NCBI GenBank assembly: GCA_963824275.1
Contig: CAWGOT010000003.1
Coordinates: 2,790,001 to 2,854,000 of the forward strand
Direction of reading: 5' to 3'
Source: JANXQG01 sp963824275
GTDB taxonomy: Bacteria > Planctomycetota > Planctomycetia > Pirellulales > Thermoguttaceae
DNA: 64,000 nucleotides
In this document: positions 1 through 9,089 of the stretch, piece after piece
Numbering within the stretch: the first letter of the stretch is position 1
Layout of the letters: each line of letters begins with the position of its first letter
The notes under the pieces: model-generated
The model's database searches: none
The model's input: the letters and a program-made list of their open reading frames with translations, nothing else
Told to the model about the DNA's origin: nothing
Program-made: the position numbers and the translations under genes

Positions 1-851
1 TTGGCACTCCGCTCCAGGTAGCTGACCACTTCGGTCTGCGAATTGCCGCGGCCGGCCGTCACGCCCAGCATCATCGACAATACGTAGTGCCGCCCAGGAC
101 CGCTTACCACTTCGCCGTGCGGACCATAGGACGCCGTGCTGGAGAAGGCCAAGGTCGGCTCCTTGGCCTGTTCCGGCGCGCCGGTGCGGGTGTACCAATT
201 GCATTGGGGATGGACATAGAATGCGCCGCTGAGCACCGGTTCCCACAGATAGGTCAGCCCGTTGATGGAGGCCACCGGAGTAATATAGGTCGTCCACGAC
301 GGCGGCTTGGCGGGCGACTTCTCCTCGGTTTTCCCCTGTTCCTGCTTCCCCGCATCCTGTTTTGCAGCATCCTTTTTCGCCTGTTCCCGTTTGGCAGCAT
401 CCTGCTTCGCCTGTTCCTGTTTCTCCGTCGCGGCGATGAACCGCTTGAGGTCCTCGTCGATGCGAATGCCCCAGGGGAAATCGCTGGAGTAGACGATGAA
501 GTCGATCTGCCGCCCTGGGATCGGCTGGCCGCGATTCGGCCGCATCGCGGCAAGAAGCACGGGCTTGAGAATCTTCTCCCGAAACGTGTCAACGTCGGTA
601 TTCTCCTGCTTGGGGTCCCAGTCGAGGAAGAGGAAATTGTTGGGTGGAATGTGCCGCAACTGGGCGTAGTAATTCCCAATGCACAAGGAATCGGAGCTCA
701 GCGGATTGATCACCAGCAAGACGTTTTCCGGTCCACCGGTTGCCAGCCCCCGGCTGGCGGCCGCGAGGGAAATCGTCAGACCCAAGAGCACGGACGCCAA
801 TCGAAATACCGGTTGGGGACAAACGGACAGGCAGCGGGCAGGATAATGCAT
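1..851 (-). CDS. TIGR03790-like secreted protein (C-terminus beyond window)
   Basis: This frame is open from an ATG at 851 to the left edge, so only the N-terminal 283 residues are present. It starts with a basic, then hydrophobic, signal-like segment (about residues 15-32). The mature part begins with ENVLLVINP and continues with IGNYYAQLRHIP, which resembles the N-terminus of the TIGR03790 family of secreted proteins of unknown function found in planctomycetes and other bacteria. Around residues 130-165 lies an insert of repeated Lys/Gln/Ala residues (KQEQAKQDAAKREQ type) that probably forms a charged coil or linker. Frames on the plus strand here are shadows. The function is not known, and the family assignment rests on recalled motifs. 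Confidence 0.7.
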   Translation of the reverse strand, partial: MHYPARCLSVCPQPVFRLASVLLGLTISLAAASRGLATGGPENVLLVINPLSSDSLCIGNYYAQLRHIPPNNFLFLDWDPKQENTDVDTFREKILKPVLLAAMRPNRGQPIPGRQIDFIVYSSDFPWGIRIDEDLKRFIAATEKQEQAKQDAAKREQAKKDAAKQDAGKQEQGKTEEKSPAKPPSWTTYITPVASINGLTYLWEPVLSGAFYVHPQCNWYTRTGAPEQAKEPTLAFSSTASYGPHGEVVSGPGRHYVLSMMLGVTAGRGNSQTEVVSYLERSA

Positions 852-996
852 GTCGCGGCGGGCAAGAGGTGTGAAAAAAGCGTCCTCGGGCGAAAGGCAC
901 TTGGACGCCACTCTTGATCATACGGCCCATGCACAGAATTGGACAGAGGGCGGCGGACGGCACACGGAGTGTGCCTGCTACTTTGGAGCCCGGTCC

Positions 997-1758
997 TTAC
1001 CGCACGGCTGGTGGCGGCTGCCCGGCCACTACCGGTTGCGTAGCGCCTGGCGGGGGCGGAAGGGCCAACGGCTGCTGCGCCAGGCTCCGCTGCAATGCGG
1101 AGACGCGGGCTGCCACGTCGGCCTGTGCGGGGTCAATGGCCAGCGAACGCTGGTAGTTGACCAAGGCCTGCTGGTAGTCTCCCGTATCCTCGCGGACTTT
1201 GCCGAAGGCAGCCCACTGCCGGGCGTCACCCGGATTGCGCTGCACGGCTTCGGCCAGGGTGTTGGCCGCCGCTTCCTTGTTGCCGAACTCGGTATACAGT
1301 CGGGCCAGTTCCATCCGCGGCTCGGCCAGCGACGGCGATTGGGCGGCCCAGTTCTGGATCAGCGCAAAGGCCTTGTCGCTGTGATTTTCTTCGATATACA
1401 GCACGGCCAGTCCCCGATGGCAATCGCGATGATTCGGATTGCGCTCCAGGCACTGGAGGTAGCAGGTCTCGGCCTGTTTCAGGCTGGCGGGCTGATCAGG
1501 GCGGAGTTGTCCCAGCCGATGGTAGGTTGCGCCGAGATTGTAATAGCCGTCGGCATTGCTGGGATCGGCGTAGGTTGCCTCCTGGAACTTCTGCAAGGCA
1601 TCCTGGTACCGGCCTTGCTGGAAGAGCGTCACGCCGTCCGCGTTGCGACTGTTGGCGACGAAGTTGGTGCAGCCGCCCGCCATCGTCAGGCCGGCGGCCG
1701 CCAACATCACGGCGATGCGCAAGGATCGGTTCCCCACGGTTTTACCTGCCCTAGCCAT
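997..1758 (-). CDS. TPR-repeat lipoprotein
   Basis: The product has 253 residues. The ATG at 1758 is preferred over the longer open frame (to 1887) because it directly precedes a basic n-region, a hydrophobic stretch and a lipobox-like MAGGC, giving a likely lipid-anchored Cys near residue 28. The mature protein consists of 34-residue TPR-like helical pairs, with signatures such as FQQGRYQDALQKF, ADGYYNLGATYHRLGQ and GDYQQALVNYQRSLAIDP. The C-terminus is Pro/Gln-rich. TPR lipoproteins act as assembly scaffolds at the periplasmic face of membranes. The specific partner cannot be inferred here. Confidence 0.85.
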   Translation of the reverse strand: MARAGKTVGNRSLRIAVMLAAAGLTMAGGCTNFVANSRNADGVTLFQQGRYQDALQKFQEATYADPSNADGYYNLGATYHRLGQLRPDQPASLKQAETCYLQCLERNPNHRDCHRGLAVLYIEENHSDKAFALIQNWAAQSPSLAEPRMELARLYTEFGNKEAAANTLAEAVQRNPGDARQWAAFGKVREDTGDYQQALVNYQRSLAIDPAQADVAARVSALQRSLAQQPLALPPPPGATQPVVAGQPPPAVR

Positions 1759-1867
1759 GTCCCATGCAGCCTTCTGGGGCGGACGTCGCACCAGACCACT
1801 ACAATCCGTGGGGGAAAATAGCGATCCCAGGCATTTCACGCAAGAGAGATTTGGGCAGTTTTTTTCC

Positions 1868-2322
1868 TCAAACCGCCTGCTCGGCACTTACCGTGGGGAC
1901 GGCAGCCGGCGCGGGCAACGGCACAACCGTGGGCAACTCCGCCCGCTTCTCGTAGCCCAAAGCCTTGAAGACCTCGAGGATTTCGCTGCACGTCGGGAAC
2001 ATCCGGCCGCTACGGCGCTTGTAATCGTCCAGAGCGTCATGAACTCGATCTCTTCCGGCAAGTAATCCCGCTCGCAGGTGGTCGGGTCGATTTGCCGACG
2101 GCGATTTACCTTGACCCGGCGCTCGGTCGAGCGGTGTTCCACGGCAACGGGCACATCCTTCTGCCGGCGGTCGCCATCGCGGCGGTCTTTGTGCGAGCGT
2201 GCGTCCATGACCTGCGAAGGCACCTTGGCTTCGTCAGCAGGCTTCCGCTTCGCGGCAGCAGTGGGGCGGGCGCAGTTTGGGATCTTGTCTTTCGCTTTGG
2301 CGACGGGCTTTTTGGCTGACAC
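1868..2322 (-). CDS. Small conserved protein, frameshifted near 2036
   Basis: The first frame starts at ATG 2322, with a Lys/Ala-rich N-terminus followed by a very basic, charged middle (RRDGDRRQ, ERRVKVNRRR). It then runs through ERDYLPEEIEFMT before losing sense. Adding one base near 2036 restores a convincing continuation (LDDYKRRSGRMFPTCSE, then EVLEVFKALGYEKR-like sequence) to a TGA at 1870-1868. The span is 455 nt, one short of a multiple of three, which fits a single missing base. The repaired product is about 151 residues. The acidic/helical C-terminal block looks like a small conserved planctomycete domain, but no function is known to me. Confidence 0.6.
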
Positions 2323-2827
2323 GGACGTTTATCCTCCCAAGATCGAGTGCTTTTCGGCGAATGGTAACTTGGTGAAAATGCAACCTTGATGAAAAATAGC
2401 ATCGGAAAAGCGTCCAGGGGAAGTTGACGGTCTAGGAAAAAGGTGTGGTTCTAGTAATTTGAGCGGGTTTTAGGGTTAATGCCGTCTGCGCAAAGATAGC
2501 GGTGGAATGGAAGTGGGACTGTGGAGGTACCTACGGGCTACCCGCAGTCGCAATATATACCCCGCGCGGCTTCAAATGATCGAAGCCCAACGCGCAAGCG
2601 AGGAATGGAACCGCTTGCCTCGCTTGCGCTTCGGGCTTCGCTACGGCGAAAATGGCTCAATTAAAGCCGCTCGAAGTATAACGGCAACCGCTCGCGCAAT
2701 GCCGACAATACGGCGCTGCGCATTTGGCCCAGATATGCAACCGTGGCTGCCAGCGACTGCCGCTTTGAGGGTTAGTGGTGCAGCCGTCTCGGCTGCCAGG
2801 GCAGGCGGGGACGGTGGGGACAGGTAC
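2323..2827. other. Intergenic region with one REP-like palindrome
   Basis: No convincing coding sequence was seen in this 505-base stretch. It holds the divergent start region of the small gene to its left and one copy of the 'cgaagc..caagcgagg' palindrome (2581-2640). The plus-strand frame at 2507-2926 mostly translates the palindrome and the complement of the FHA gene, and is not a gene. Confidence 0.6.
2581..2640. repeat. REP-like palindrome, YQPEAQAR family, copy 1
   Basis: Two arms (CGAAGC-CAACGCGCAAGCGAGG and its complement CCTCGCTTGCGCTTCGGG) flank a loop of about 15 bases. Related copies with the same arms lie near 10894, 36681 and 49532. In one frame the arm reads PEAQAR, a peptide seen at the end of the acyltransferase at 49510-50783. 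Confidence 0.8.
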
Positions 2828-3454
2828 TTACGGCTTGCGGGGTTGGAAGAACTGCTTGAGCATGTCGGCGGCGGCCGATCGGCTGCTCTCGGCGACCACT
2901 TTCTTGGCCTGGGTGGGATCGGCTAGAGGATCGATCCGCTGATGCTGGCCGCTGTCGGCCGGCCCGGCCGGCTTCTGAACTGCGGGCAAAACAGGCGCGG
3001 CCGTGGTCAGCTTGCCCTTCTTCGTATCGTTGTCGGTCTCCTCTTCGTCCAGCCAGTCGCTGATGTCGGCCTCGTTGTCGCGAGGCTTGGCGGCCTCGAC
3101 CGTGCGGGCGGCCGCTTCCTGGACGTTATGCACCTTGGGCTTCTTCTTGCCGCTGACGCTGGTGCTCAGATGGACCTCGAACTCCAGCGGTCCCACCTTG
3201 ATCTTGTCACCGGTACGAAGTTCATGCTCGGCGGCGATCTTCTGACCATTGACGATCGTGCCGTTGCGGCTGCCCAGATCGCGGATCGTCGCCTTGCCCT
3301 CGGCAACGGAAATCATGCAGTGCCGCCGGCTGACCATGTCGCTGTTGGGACGCAACTTGGCCTCAGGCGCACGGCCCACGAGGAATTCCGGCCCCGGAAC
3401 GGCAATTTCCAGCCCGGGATGCTTCCCACCAAGTACCACTAGTTTTACGTCCAT
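2828..3454 (-). CDS. FHA-domain protein
   Basis: The product has 208 residues. Residues 1-95 form a forkhead-associated domain, which binds phosphothreonine peptides. The key segments are visible: FLVGRAPEAKLR, the conserved SRRHC (Ser/Arg/His of the binding site), RDLGSRNGTIVNG (the Asn-Gly loop) and a closing GDKIKVGPLEFEV. A long low-complexity acidic/basic linker follows. The C-terminus ends in a short amphipathic element (AADMLKQFFQPRKP). The protein probably reads out Ser/Thr kinase signalling, and two kinases are encoded elsewhere in this window, but no direct partnership is shown. Confidence 0.93.
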   Translation of the reverse strand: MDVKLVVLGGKHPGLEIAVPGPEFLVGRAPEAKLRPNSDMVSRRHCMISVAEGKATIRDLGSRNGTIVNGQKIAAEHELRTGDKIKVGPLEFEVHLSTSVSGKKKPKVHNVQEAAARTVEAAKPRDNEADISDWLDEEETDNDTKKGKLTTAAPVLPAVQKPAGPADSGQHQRIDPLADPTQAKKVVAESSRSAAADMLKQFFQPRKP

Positions 3455-3530
3455 GACACGCTCCCAATACTAATGCGCCGCAGGCGCTCTCCACCCCTCT
3501 ATTCCACTCTATCAAGAGCCATCGGCGGCG

Positions 3531-4372
3531 TCAAAGTGTTTCTTGACCGCCGGGTGTCGTTGCGGCCCGATTCTTCGTCCAATTTACCCTGGAATAACGG
3601 GTTTCCACAAGGGTCTTGGCCCGGCAAACCTCTTCTTCGGCCAGCTCCTCTGCCTGGCAGGCAAATCCGAATCGACGCTGCAAAGCCTCAAACCACAGAT
3701 CGGCTACGTTTTCTAACTCCGTCGGGTGGGCAGCAAGATTCGCCACGCCGGGCAGTTCGGGCGCTGAGGGCGAGGTCCGCCAGAGCAGGCTGCCGTGCTG
3801 CAGGACCGCCCCGCGACCCGCAGTACCGGGTGCCCCCCGCCGCTGGGCGCTGCCGCAGATCTTGCTTTGACCGATCAGCACGTCGCCGGGCGATCTACGC
3901 TGAAAACAGAGAAACGGCTGCCGGGCGGACTCGATCTTGTCGGCCGCCTGGCACATCCGAGCTGTGATGCCGAGGCCCGCAAGGACCTCGATCAGACAAC
4001 CATGCATGGCCTGGTAAAGTTCGTCGCGGCGGGCGGCCAGCGGATGGCTGCCCGGCAGGACGATACTGTAGGTCAGCTCGGCATCATGTACGATTGCCCC
4101 ACCGCCGGTCAGCCGCCGCACGGCCGCACACGGCAGGCTGGGCGGGTGTTCCTGACGGTTGGCGTACGTCTGGAAATAACCCAGCGAGAGGGTCGGTTCG
4201 CTCCAGCCATAAAAACGGAGGCAAGCGGCTGCTGTGCTCGTGCTCCCGGGTGGGACTGCGACGCTGCCCGCTCCAGGAGCATCTCGTCCACGGCCATGTT
4301 CCATGCTCCGTCGGCCGCCTTGTGTCGGAGCAGTCGGCAAGAGGCCGGATCGAGCATGGCTGCGCTTTCCAT
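3531..4372 (-). CDS. lplA: Lipoate-protein ligase A family protein, frameshifted near 4240
   Basis: The ATG at 4372 lies one base after the gcvPB stop. The first frame gives the family N-terminus (MAVDEMLLE). About 45 residues on, the frame must shift once (near 4225-4255) to continue with LRFYGWSEPTLSLGYFQ, then RRLTGGGAIVHDAELTYSI, the RRxTGGGA lipoyl-AMP binding motif of biotin/lipoate A/B ligases. The span is one base short of a multiple of three, so one base is missing; the repaired length is about 280 residues. Position at the end of the gcv operon implies that it lipoylates GcvH. Whether it is a ligase or an octanoyltransferase (LipM-like) cannot be decided from sequence alone. Confidence 0.85.
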
Positions 4373-4373
4373 G

Positions 4374-5869
4374 TCAGCGCTGCCAGGTTAGCTTGGGCTG
4401 CCGCGCGGCCTGGACTTCGTCGGGGCGGCTGACCGGCGTGCGACTGGGGGCGTCGTGCAATTGCTCGCACGTCTCGCGGAGGATGCATTCCAGCGTATCC
4501 GCGAAGGCGTCCAAGGTGGCCTTGCTCTCGGTCTCGGTCGGCTCGATCATGATCGCTTCCTTGACGATCAGCGGGAAGTAGACCGTGGGGGCGTGGAAGC
4601 CGTAGTCCAATAACCGCTTGGCGATGTCCATGGCCGAGATGTCGCACTCGGACTTGATCTGCGTGGCGGAGGCCACGAACTCGTGCATGCAGCGATCGCC
4701 CTGCGGCACCGGCAGGATGTGTTTCACGCGGCTTAGGAGATAATTGGCGTTGAGCACGGCGTTTTCCGAGATCTTCCGCAAGCCCTCGGGTCCGTGCGTG
4801 CGAATGTAGCAATACATCCGCAGCAGCACGCCGACGTTGCCGAAGAAGCTCCGCACGCGGCCGATCGACTTAGGGCGATCGTAGGCCAGGCGATAGCCGG
4901 GCAACGTGCTCCCCGCTCCCGCCGGGAGAGGGGCAGGGGGTGAGGCGGGCTGCCGCACGACGATCGGCGCCGGCAGATAAGGCGCGAGCTTCTCGGTCAC
5001 GGCGATCGGTCCGCGCCCGGTCCGCCGCCGCCGTGAGGGCCGCTGAAGGTCTTGTGCGGGTTGAAGTGCATCAGGTCGGCCCCGAAGTCTCCGGGCCGGG
5101 CGATGCCCAGGATGGCGTTCATGTTGGCCCCGTCGAGATAGACCAGGCCGCCCACGGCATGGACCAGCTTGGCGATCTCGGCGATGTGCGTTTCGAAGAG
5201 CCCTAGCGTGTTGGGATTGGTGATCATGAGCACGGCCACGCGATCGTCGAGGCGGGTGCGAAGGTCGTGGAGATCGATGAGGCCGGCCTCGGTGCTCTTC
5301 ACCGGCACGGTGTCGAAGCCGGCCATCGCCGCGCTGGCCGGGTTCGTGCCGTGGGCGCCGTCGGGGATCAGCACGACCGACTTCGGGATGCGTTGATCGC
5401 GGAACTAGGCCGCCGCCACCAGCAGGGCCGTCAACTCCCCTTGGGCCCCGGCTGCCGGTTGCAGGGAAACGGCCGGCAGGCCGGCGATCTCGGCCAGGAT
5501 CTCCTGCGACTGATAGAGCAGCTCCAGCATGCCCTGGATCGTCTCGTCGCTCTGATACGGATGCAGGTTGGCGAAGCCCGGCATGCCGGCGATCCGTTCG
5601 TTCCGCTTGGGATTGTACTTCATCGTACACGAGCCCAAGGGATAGAAATGCGTATCGACCGACATATTGAGCGTCGAGAGGTTGACGAAGTGGCGGACGA
5701 TGTCGGGCTCGGAAAGTTCCGGTAGCGGCAGGGGCTTCGTGGCAATCGCTTCGGCCGGCAACAGTTCCGAAACCGGGCGGACGGGGACGTCGCACCGCGG
5801 CAGCTTAGCGCCGCTGCAACCGGGCTTGGAAAGCTCGAAGATCAATTCGGTGGAACGGGTGTTTCGCAT
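4374..5869 (-). CDS. gcvPB: Glycine dehydrogenase (decarboxylating) subunit 2, with an amber codon and a frameshift
   Basis: This is the PLP-binding half of the split P-protein of the glycine cleavage system, about 498 residues when repaired. Conserved parts are all present: YPLGSCTMKYNP near residue 78, the segment LIPDGAHGTNPASAA, the PLP-lysine loop FNPHKTFSGPHGGGGPG, and the C-terminal FHAPTVYFPLIV. Two lesions break it. An in-frame TAG at 5407-5405 stands where Tyr is expected (AAA-stop-FRDQRIPK). A one-base deletion near 5010 converts the conserved GPGAGPIAV into GPGADRSP-stop. All three segments stay highly conserved, so sequence error is at least as likely as gene loss. gcvPA lies upstream, separated by the methyltransferase/endonuclease cassette; the lipoate ligase follows. 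Confidence 0.93.
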
Positions 5870-5904
5870 TGCGGTAGGCGGTTCAGAAGGGGTGATGGCT
5901 CAGT

Positions 5905-6632
5905 TTAACGAGTTTGCCTGTCGTAGGCCGTGCGAATCGCAGCGGCCAGTTGATTGGAGGGCGTCTCGTACCTTGAGAATTCGCCGATATTGTCTTGCTT
6001 GAGATGAAGTTGACCCTCGCCGACATTACCCCGGTGCTGTCCAGAGGAATAGTACCGATTGGACGCCACTTCGCCGGATGTCAAAACCCAATGCCGGATT
6101 ACATCCCGCCAGACGCCAATCCAAACGAAGACATGACAGCACGCAGGCTTGACTTGCTGAAAGTTCATGTCAAACCGTTTCGTTGAATCGGATGCCAGCG
6201 CTTTGACATAAAGCGGTGCGTCGCTATCAAAGTCAACCGCACGAGAAGCCTTGACTTCGATCTTGATCTTGCGGTCCATCAGAAAATCGTACTCACCTGA
6301 GTAGGATGAATCCAGTTTCTTCGATGGTTTCTCAAGTTCCGGCACGAGCTCCTTCAAGTGTCCTTGCGCCAAGCTTCTCCGAATCCTCGCGGCGCACCGA
6401 TCTCGAAGATGTAAAGAAACAGGTTGCGCGCGATGTACTCGTCTCGAAGGTCGATGTATTCCTCATGAGTGAGTCTCCCCGCGGCCAAGAGAGCCGCGAT
6501 GATGTACTCGTACTCATTGAAGGGGTACACGGAGACCAGGACTTCGAGACGGGAACGAAATGTCTCCTCGTCTGGTAGAGTGGCAATCAGTTGATCGAGG
6601 TCATTGCGGAGTCTTTCCATAGTGCTCCTCAA
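5905..6632 (-). CDS. Type II restriction endonuclease-like protein, frameshifted near 6368
   Basis: Two adjacent frames are best read as one gene of about 242 residues. The upstream frame (ATG 6632, after MTase stop overlap) ends ...PRGFGEAWRKDT. One added G near 6368 gives GFGEAWAQGHLKELVPEL and joins it to the second frame. The second half contains EYDFL followed by KIKIEVKAS, a PD-(D/E)xK nuclease core (Asp, then Glu-x-Lys). It also contains aromatic-rich text (HVFVWIGVWRDVIRHWVL) typical of restriction enzymes. It overlaps the DNA methyltransferase start-to-stop (ATGA), as R-M partners often do. The recognition sequence cannot be read. If the frameshift is real, the nuclease would be dead and the methylase orphaned. 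Confidence 0.72.
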
Positions 6633-7630
6633 AAAAGAAACGGCTGTGCCGCCTGCGGCTTGACCGAGACGGCATCGGCAGGGTCGCTATGCTCAGGGCA
6701 GTCATAGTCTTCCTCGAAGGCATGGCCATTCTGCCAACCGGTGCGGCCCGTTCGGCGAAAATGCTCCAAACGCCGTATCGTAATTTCGCAGAAAATGGGA
6801 TCGATGTCCATCGTCATGCACCGTCGCTCGTTGAGTTCGGCGGCAAGGAGCGTGGTTCCCGAGTGTGCAAAGAAATCAAGGACGATATCTCCCGGCGCGG
6901 AGCTCGCCTTGATGATGCGCTCGATGGACTTCAGCGGCTTCTGCGCATAGCAGCCGGAAACATTCTCCTCCATGCGATAGAACACCTGCTGGACGTCCAC
7001 CCACACGTTGCCTGCGCGAATCGTATCGGATCTGCTGCGCTCGAGATTCTCGGTGATCTGGCCATCGACCTCTTTGTAGTAGCCGCGGAGAATCTTGGGA
7101 ATGTCCGTATACTCCGCGTCGACGTTAAACGTCGGATCGCCCTTGGCATAGTAAAGTAGCTCTTGCCGGACCGCCATCCAGTTCTTCTGCGTGCCGTAAC
7201 CTCGCTGGTTTCTCATCGTGATGAAGCTGCGGGCGCGAAACGGCTGGCTTCGCATCATAATCATGAAATCCGGCAAGGGCTGGAATCCATCGTTCTGATC
7301 GGCCCCAAGCCAGACATACAACGACGAATCCGGCGACAGTCCGCGCTCGGTGTTTTTGACCCACCGGGAACACCAATCGATGAAGTGCTGCAACGGGCGT
7401 TCATCGAACGCCACTAAATTGTACGGCGGATCCTGGATCGCCAATTCTGCTTTCCGACCGTCCAACAGAGATTGAACCTGATCGAGCAACGAAGCATCCA
7501 AGCAACCAACCCGATGCCCGGATCGTGCGTCCTCCCAAATCTCCCCTGGCTTCAGTCGGCAGAACGGAAGCAGCGTCTCGCGCATCTCCGGGCTTGTATC
7601 GACTCTCGGCAGGGGATTGTTTTTCATCAT
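6629..7630 (-). CDS. DNA methyltransferase (beta class, N6-adenine or N4-cytosine)
   Basis: This is an intact frame of 333 residues. The catalytic motif IV DPPY (LAIQDPPYN, about residue 70) precedes the SAM-binding motif I (LDFFAHSGTT, about residue 260). That order defines beta-class amino-methyltransferases of the N6_N4_Mtase family. The region between them would hold the target recognition domain (YGTQKNWMAVRQELLYY and following). The gene starts 6 bases after the gcvPA stop with a GAGGT-like ribosome site, and its end overlaps the nuclease start. It probably protects the site cut by the neighbouring endonuclease. It sits inside the gcv operon, so it may share that promoter. Confidence 0.92.
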   Translation of the reverse strand: MMKNNPLPRVDTSPEMRETLLPFCRLKPGEIWEDARSGHRVGCLDASLLDQVQSLLDGRKAELAIQDPPYNLVAFDERPLQHFIDWCSRWVKNTERGLSPDSSLYVWLGADQNDGFQPLPDFMIMMRSQPFRARSFITMRNQRGYGTQKNWMAVRQELLYYAKGDPTFNVDAEYTDIPKILRGYYKEVDGQITENLERSRSDTIRAGNVWVDVQQVFYRMEENVSGCYAQKPLKSIERIIKASSAPGDIVLDFFAHSGTTLLAAELNERRCMTMDIDPIFCEITIRRLEHFRRTGRTGWQNGHAFEEDYDCPEHSDPADAVSVKPQAAQPFLF

Positions 7631-7636
7631 CCGACC

Positions 7637-8977
7637 TCATTCGCCTAAAGTCTTTGCCAGCTTGTCGATCTCGGCCTTCGTTCTCTTCTCCGTCACGGCC
7701 ACGAGCAGGCAATCCTTCAATTCCGGATACCAGCGCCCCAGCGGCAGCCCGGCAAAGATACCGGCTTTCTGCGCCTTGGCCACGAGGTCGTCGACGCGTC
7801 CGTCGCTCACGCGGACGACGAACTCCTTGAATGTCGGCTGCTCGAAAGCCAGTTGCAGCCGCCCGCTGGCAGTCAAACGTGCCGCCGCATAATGGGCCTT
7901 CTGCAAGCAGAGGTTGGCCACGTCGGCCAGGCCGGTGGGGCCCATCGTCGCCAGGTAAATCGCCGACCTCACAGCCAGCAGGGCCTGGTTCGTGCAGATG
8001 TTGCTCGTGGCCCTGTCACGGCGGATGTGCTGCTCGCGGGTCTGCAACGTCAAGACCCAGCACCGCCGCCCGCGGCGATCGACCGTCTGCCCGACCAGGC
8101 GGCCGGGCATGCGGCGGAGAAACTGCTCGCGGCAGGCGAGGATGCCGAGGTACGGCCCTCCGAACTGCATCGGCGTGCCCAGCGCTTGCCCTTCCGCAAT
8201 CACGATGTCGGCGCCTGCATCGCCCGGCCGCTTGAGCAGGCCGAGACTGATCGGATCGACGCTGGCGACCAGCGATGCGCCGCCCTCGTGAACGATCTGG
8301 GCCAGGGTCTCGATCGTCTCCACGCAGCCGAAGAAGTTGGGCTGCTGCAGCAGCAGGCAGGCCGTCTCGTCGTTGACGGCGGCGCGCAAGGTCTCCGCAT
8401 CGAGCGTCCCGCCGGGCGTATCGAGCACGACCAGCTCGACATCCAGGTTGGCCAGATACGTGGCCAGGATCTGCCGGTAGTCGGGGTGTACGCTCTTGGC
8501 AACCAGCACGCGGCCCGGCCGGCGAGTGACGCTCATCGCCATCAGCACGGCCTCCGCCGCCGCGCTGCCGCCGTCGTACAGGCTCGAATTGGAATAGTCC
8601 ATCCCGGTCAACTGGCTGACCAGCGTCTGATATTCGAACAGGGCCTGCAGGTTGCCCTGGCTGACCTCCGGCTGATAGGGCGTGTAGGAAGTAACGAACT
8701 CGCTTCGCGAGGCGATAAAATCGACGACCGCCGGGATGAAATGGTCGTAGCTTCCGCCGCCGAGGAAGCAGGCGCCGCTGCCCGCCGGATCGTTCTTCGC
8801 CGCCAGGTCGCTCATGTGCGCGGTCAGTTCCAGCTCACCCAGGGCCGGCGGCACGGCGATCGGCCGGTCCAGCCGCAATTCCCGCGGCACCATCGTGAAC
8901 AGGTCGTCGATTGACTTCACGCCGATCGCTTCCAGCATCGTCTTCTGATCTTCGGCGTTATTGAGAAAGTAGGGCAT
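7637..8977 (-). CDS. gcvPA: Glycine dehydrogenase (decarboxylating) subunit 1
   Basis: The product has 446 residues, the normal length for the alpha half of the split glycine decarboxylase. The start at 8977 (MPYFLNN) is chosen because the longer open frame to 9130 only translates a low-complexity GGGAGC tract and the gcvH end. Family signatures are clear: an N-terminal YFLNNAEDQKTMLEAIG, the segment FTSYTPYQPEVSQGNLQ (here FVTSYTPYQ), SLYDGGSAAAEAVLMA, and MQFGGPYLG. With GcvPB it decarboxylates glycine and passes the aminomethyl group to lipoyl-GcvH. Confidence 0.97.
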   Translation of the reverse strand: MPYFLNNAEDQKTMLEAIGVKSIDDLFTMVPRELRLDRPIAVPPALGELELTAHMSDLAAKNDPAGSGACFLGGGSYDHFIPAVVDFIASRSEFVTSYTPYQPEVSQGNLQALFEYQTLVSQLTGMDYSNSSLYDGGSAAAEAVLMAMSVTRRPGRVLVAKSVHPDYRQILATYLANLDVELVVLDTPGGTLDAETLRAAVNDETACLLLQQPNFFGCVETIETLAQIVHEGGASLVASVDPISLGLLKRPGDAGADIVIAEGQALGTPMQFGGPYLGILACREQFLRRMPGRLVGQTVDRRGRRCWVLTLQTREQHIRRDRATSNICTNQALLAVRSAIYLATMGPTGLADVANLCLQKAHYAAARLTASGRLQLAFEQPTFKEFVVRVSDGRVDDLVAKAQKAGIFAGLPLGRWYPELKDCLLVAVTEKRTKAEIDKLAKTLGE

Positions 8978-8978
8978 A

Positions 8979-9037
8979 GGAGCAGGGAGCGGGGAGCGGG
9001 GAGCGGGGAGCAGGGAGCAGGGAGCAGGGAGCGGGGA
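8979..9037. repeat. Low-complexity GGGAGCR tandem tract
   Basis: About nine back-to-back copies of the heptamer GGGAGCR (R = G or A) fill the gcvH-gcvPA spacer, and AT-rich short repeats (TTTCAAAT, CAGATCCAAGATTC) follow to about 9080. Similar tracts lie inside the kinase gene (26022-26034 and, complementary, 26104-26134) and after the BrxL-kinase gene (60991-61013). Confidence 0.85.
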
Positions 9038-9089
9038 TTTCAAATTTCCGATTTCAAATCTCAGATCCAAGATTCGACTTCCGCGCCTC

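Noticed and set aside
87..917. Plus-strand 276-codon frame
   Set aside because: It is the complement of the TIGR03790-like gene, lacks conserved motifs and reads low-complexity Leu/Phe/Arg text from codon bias.
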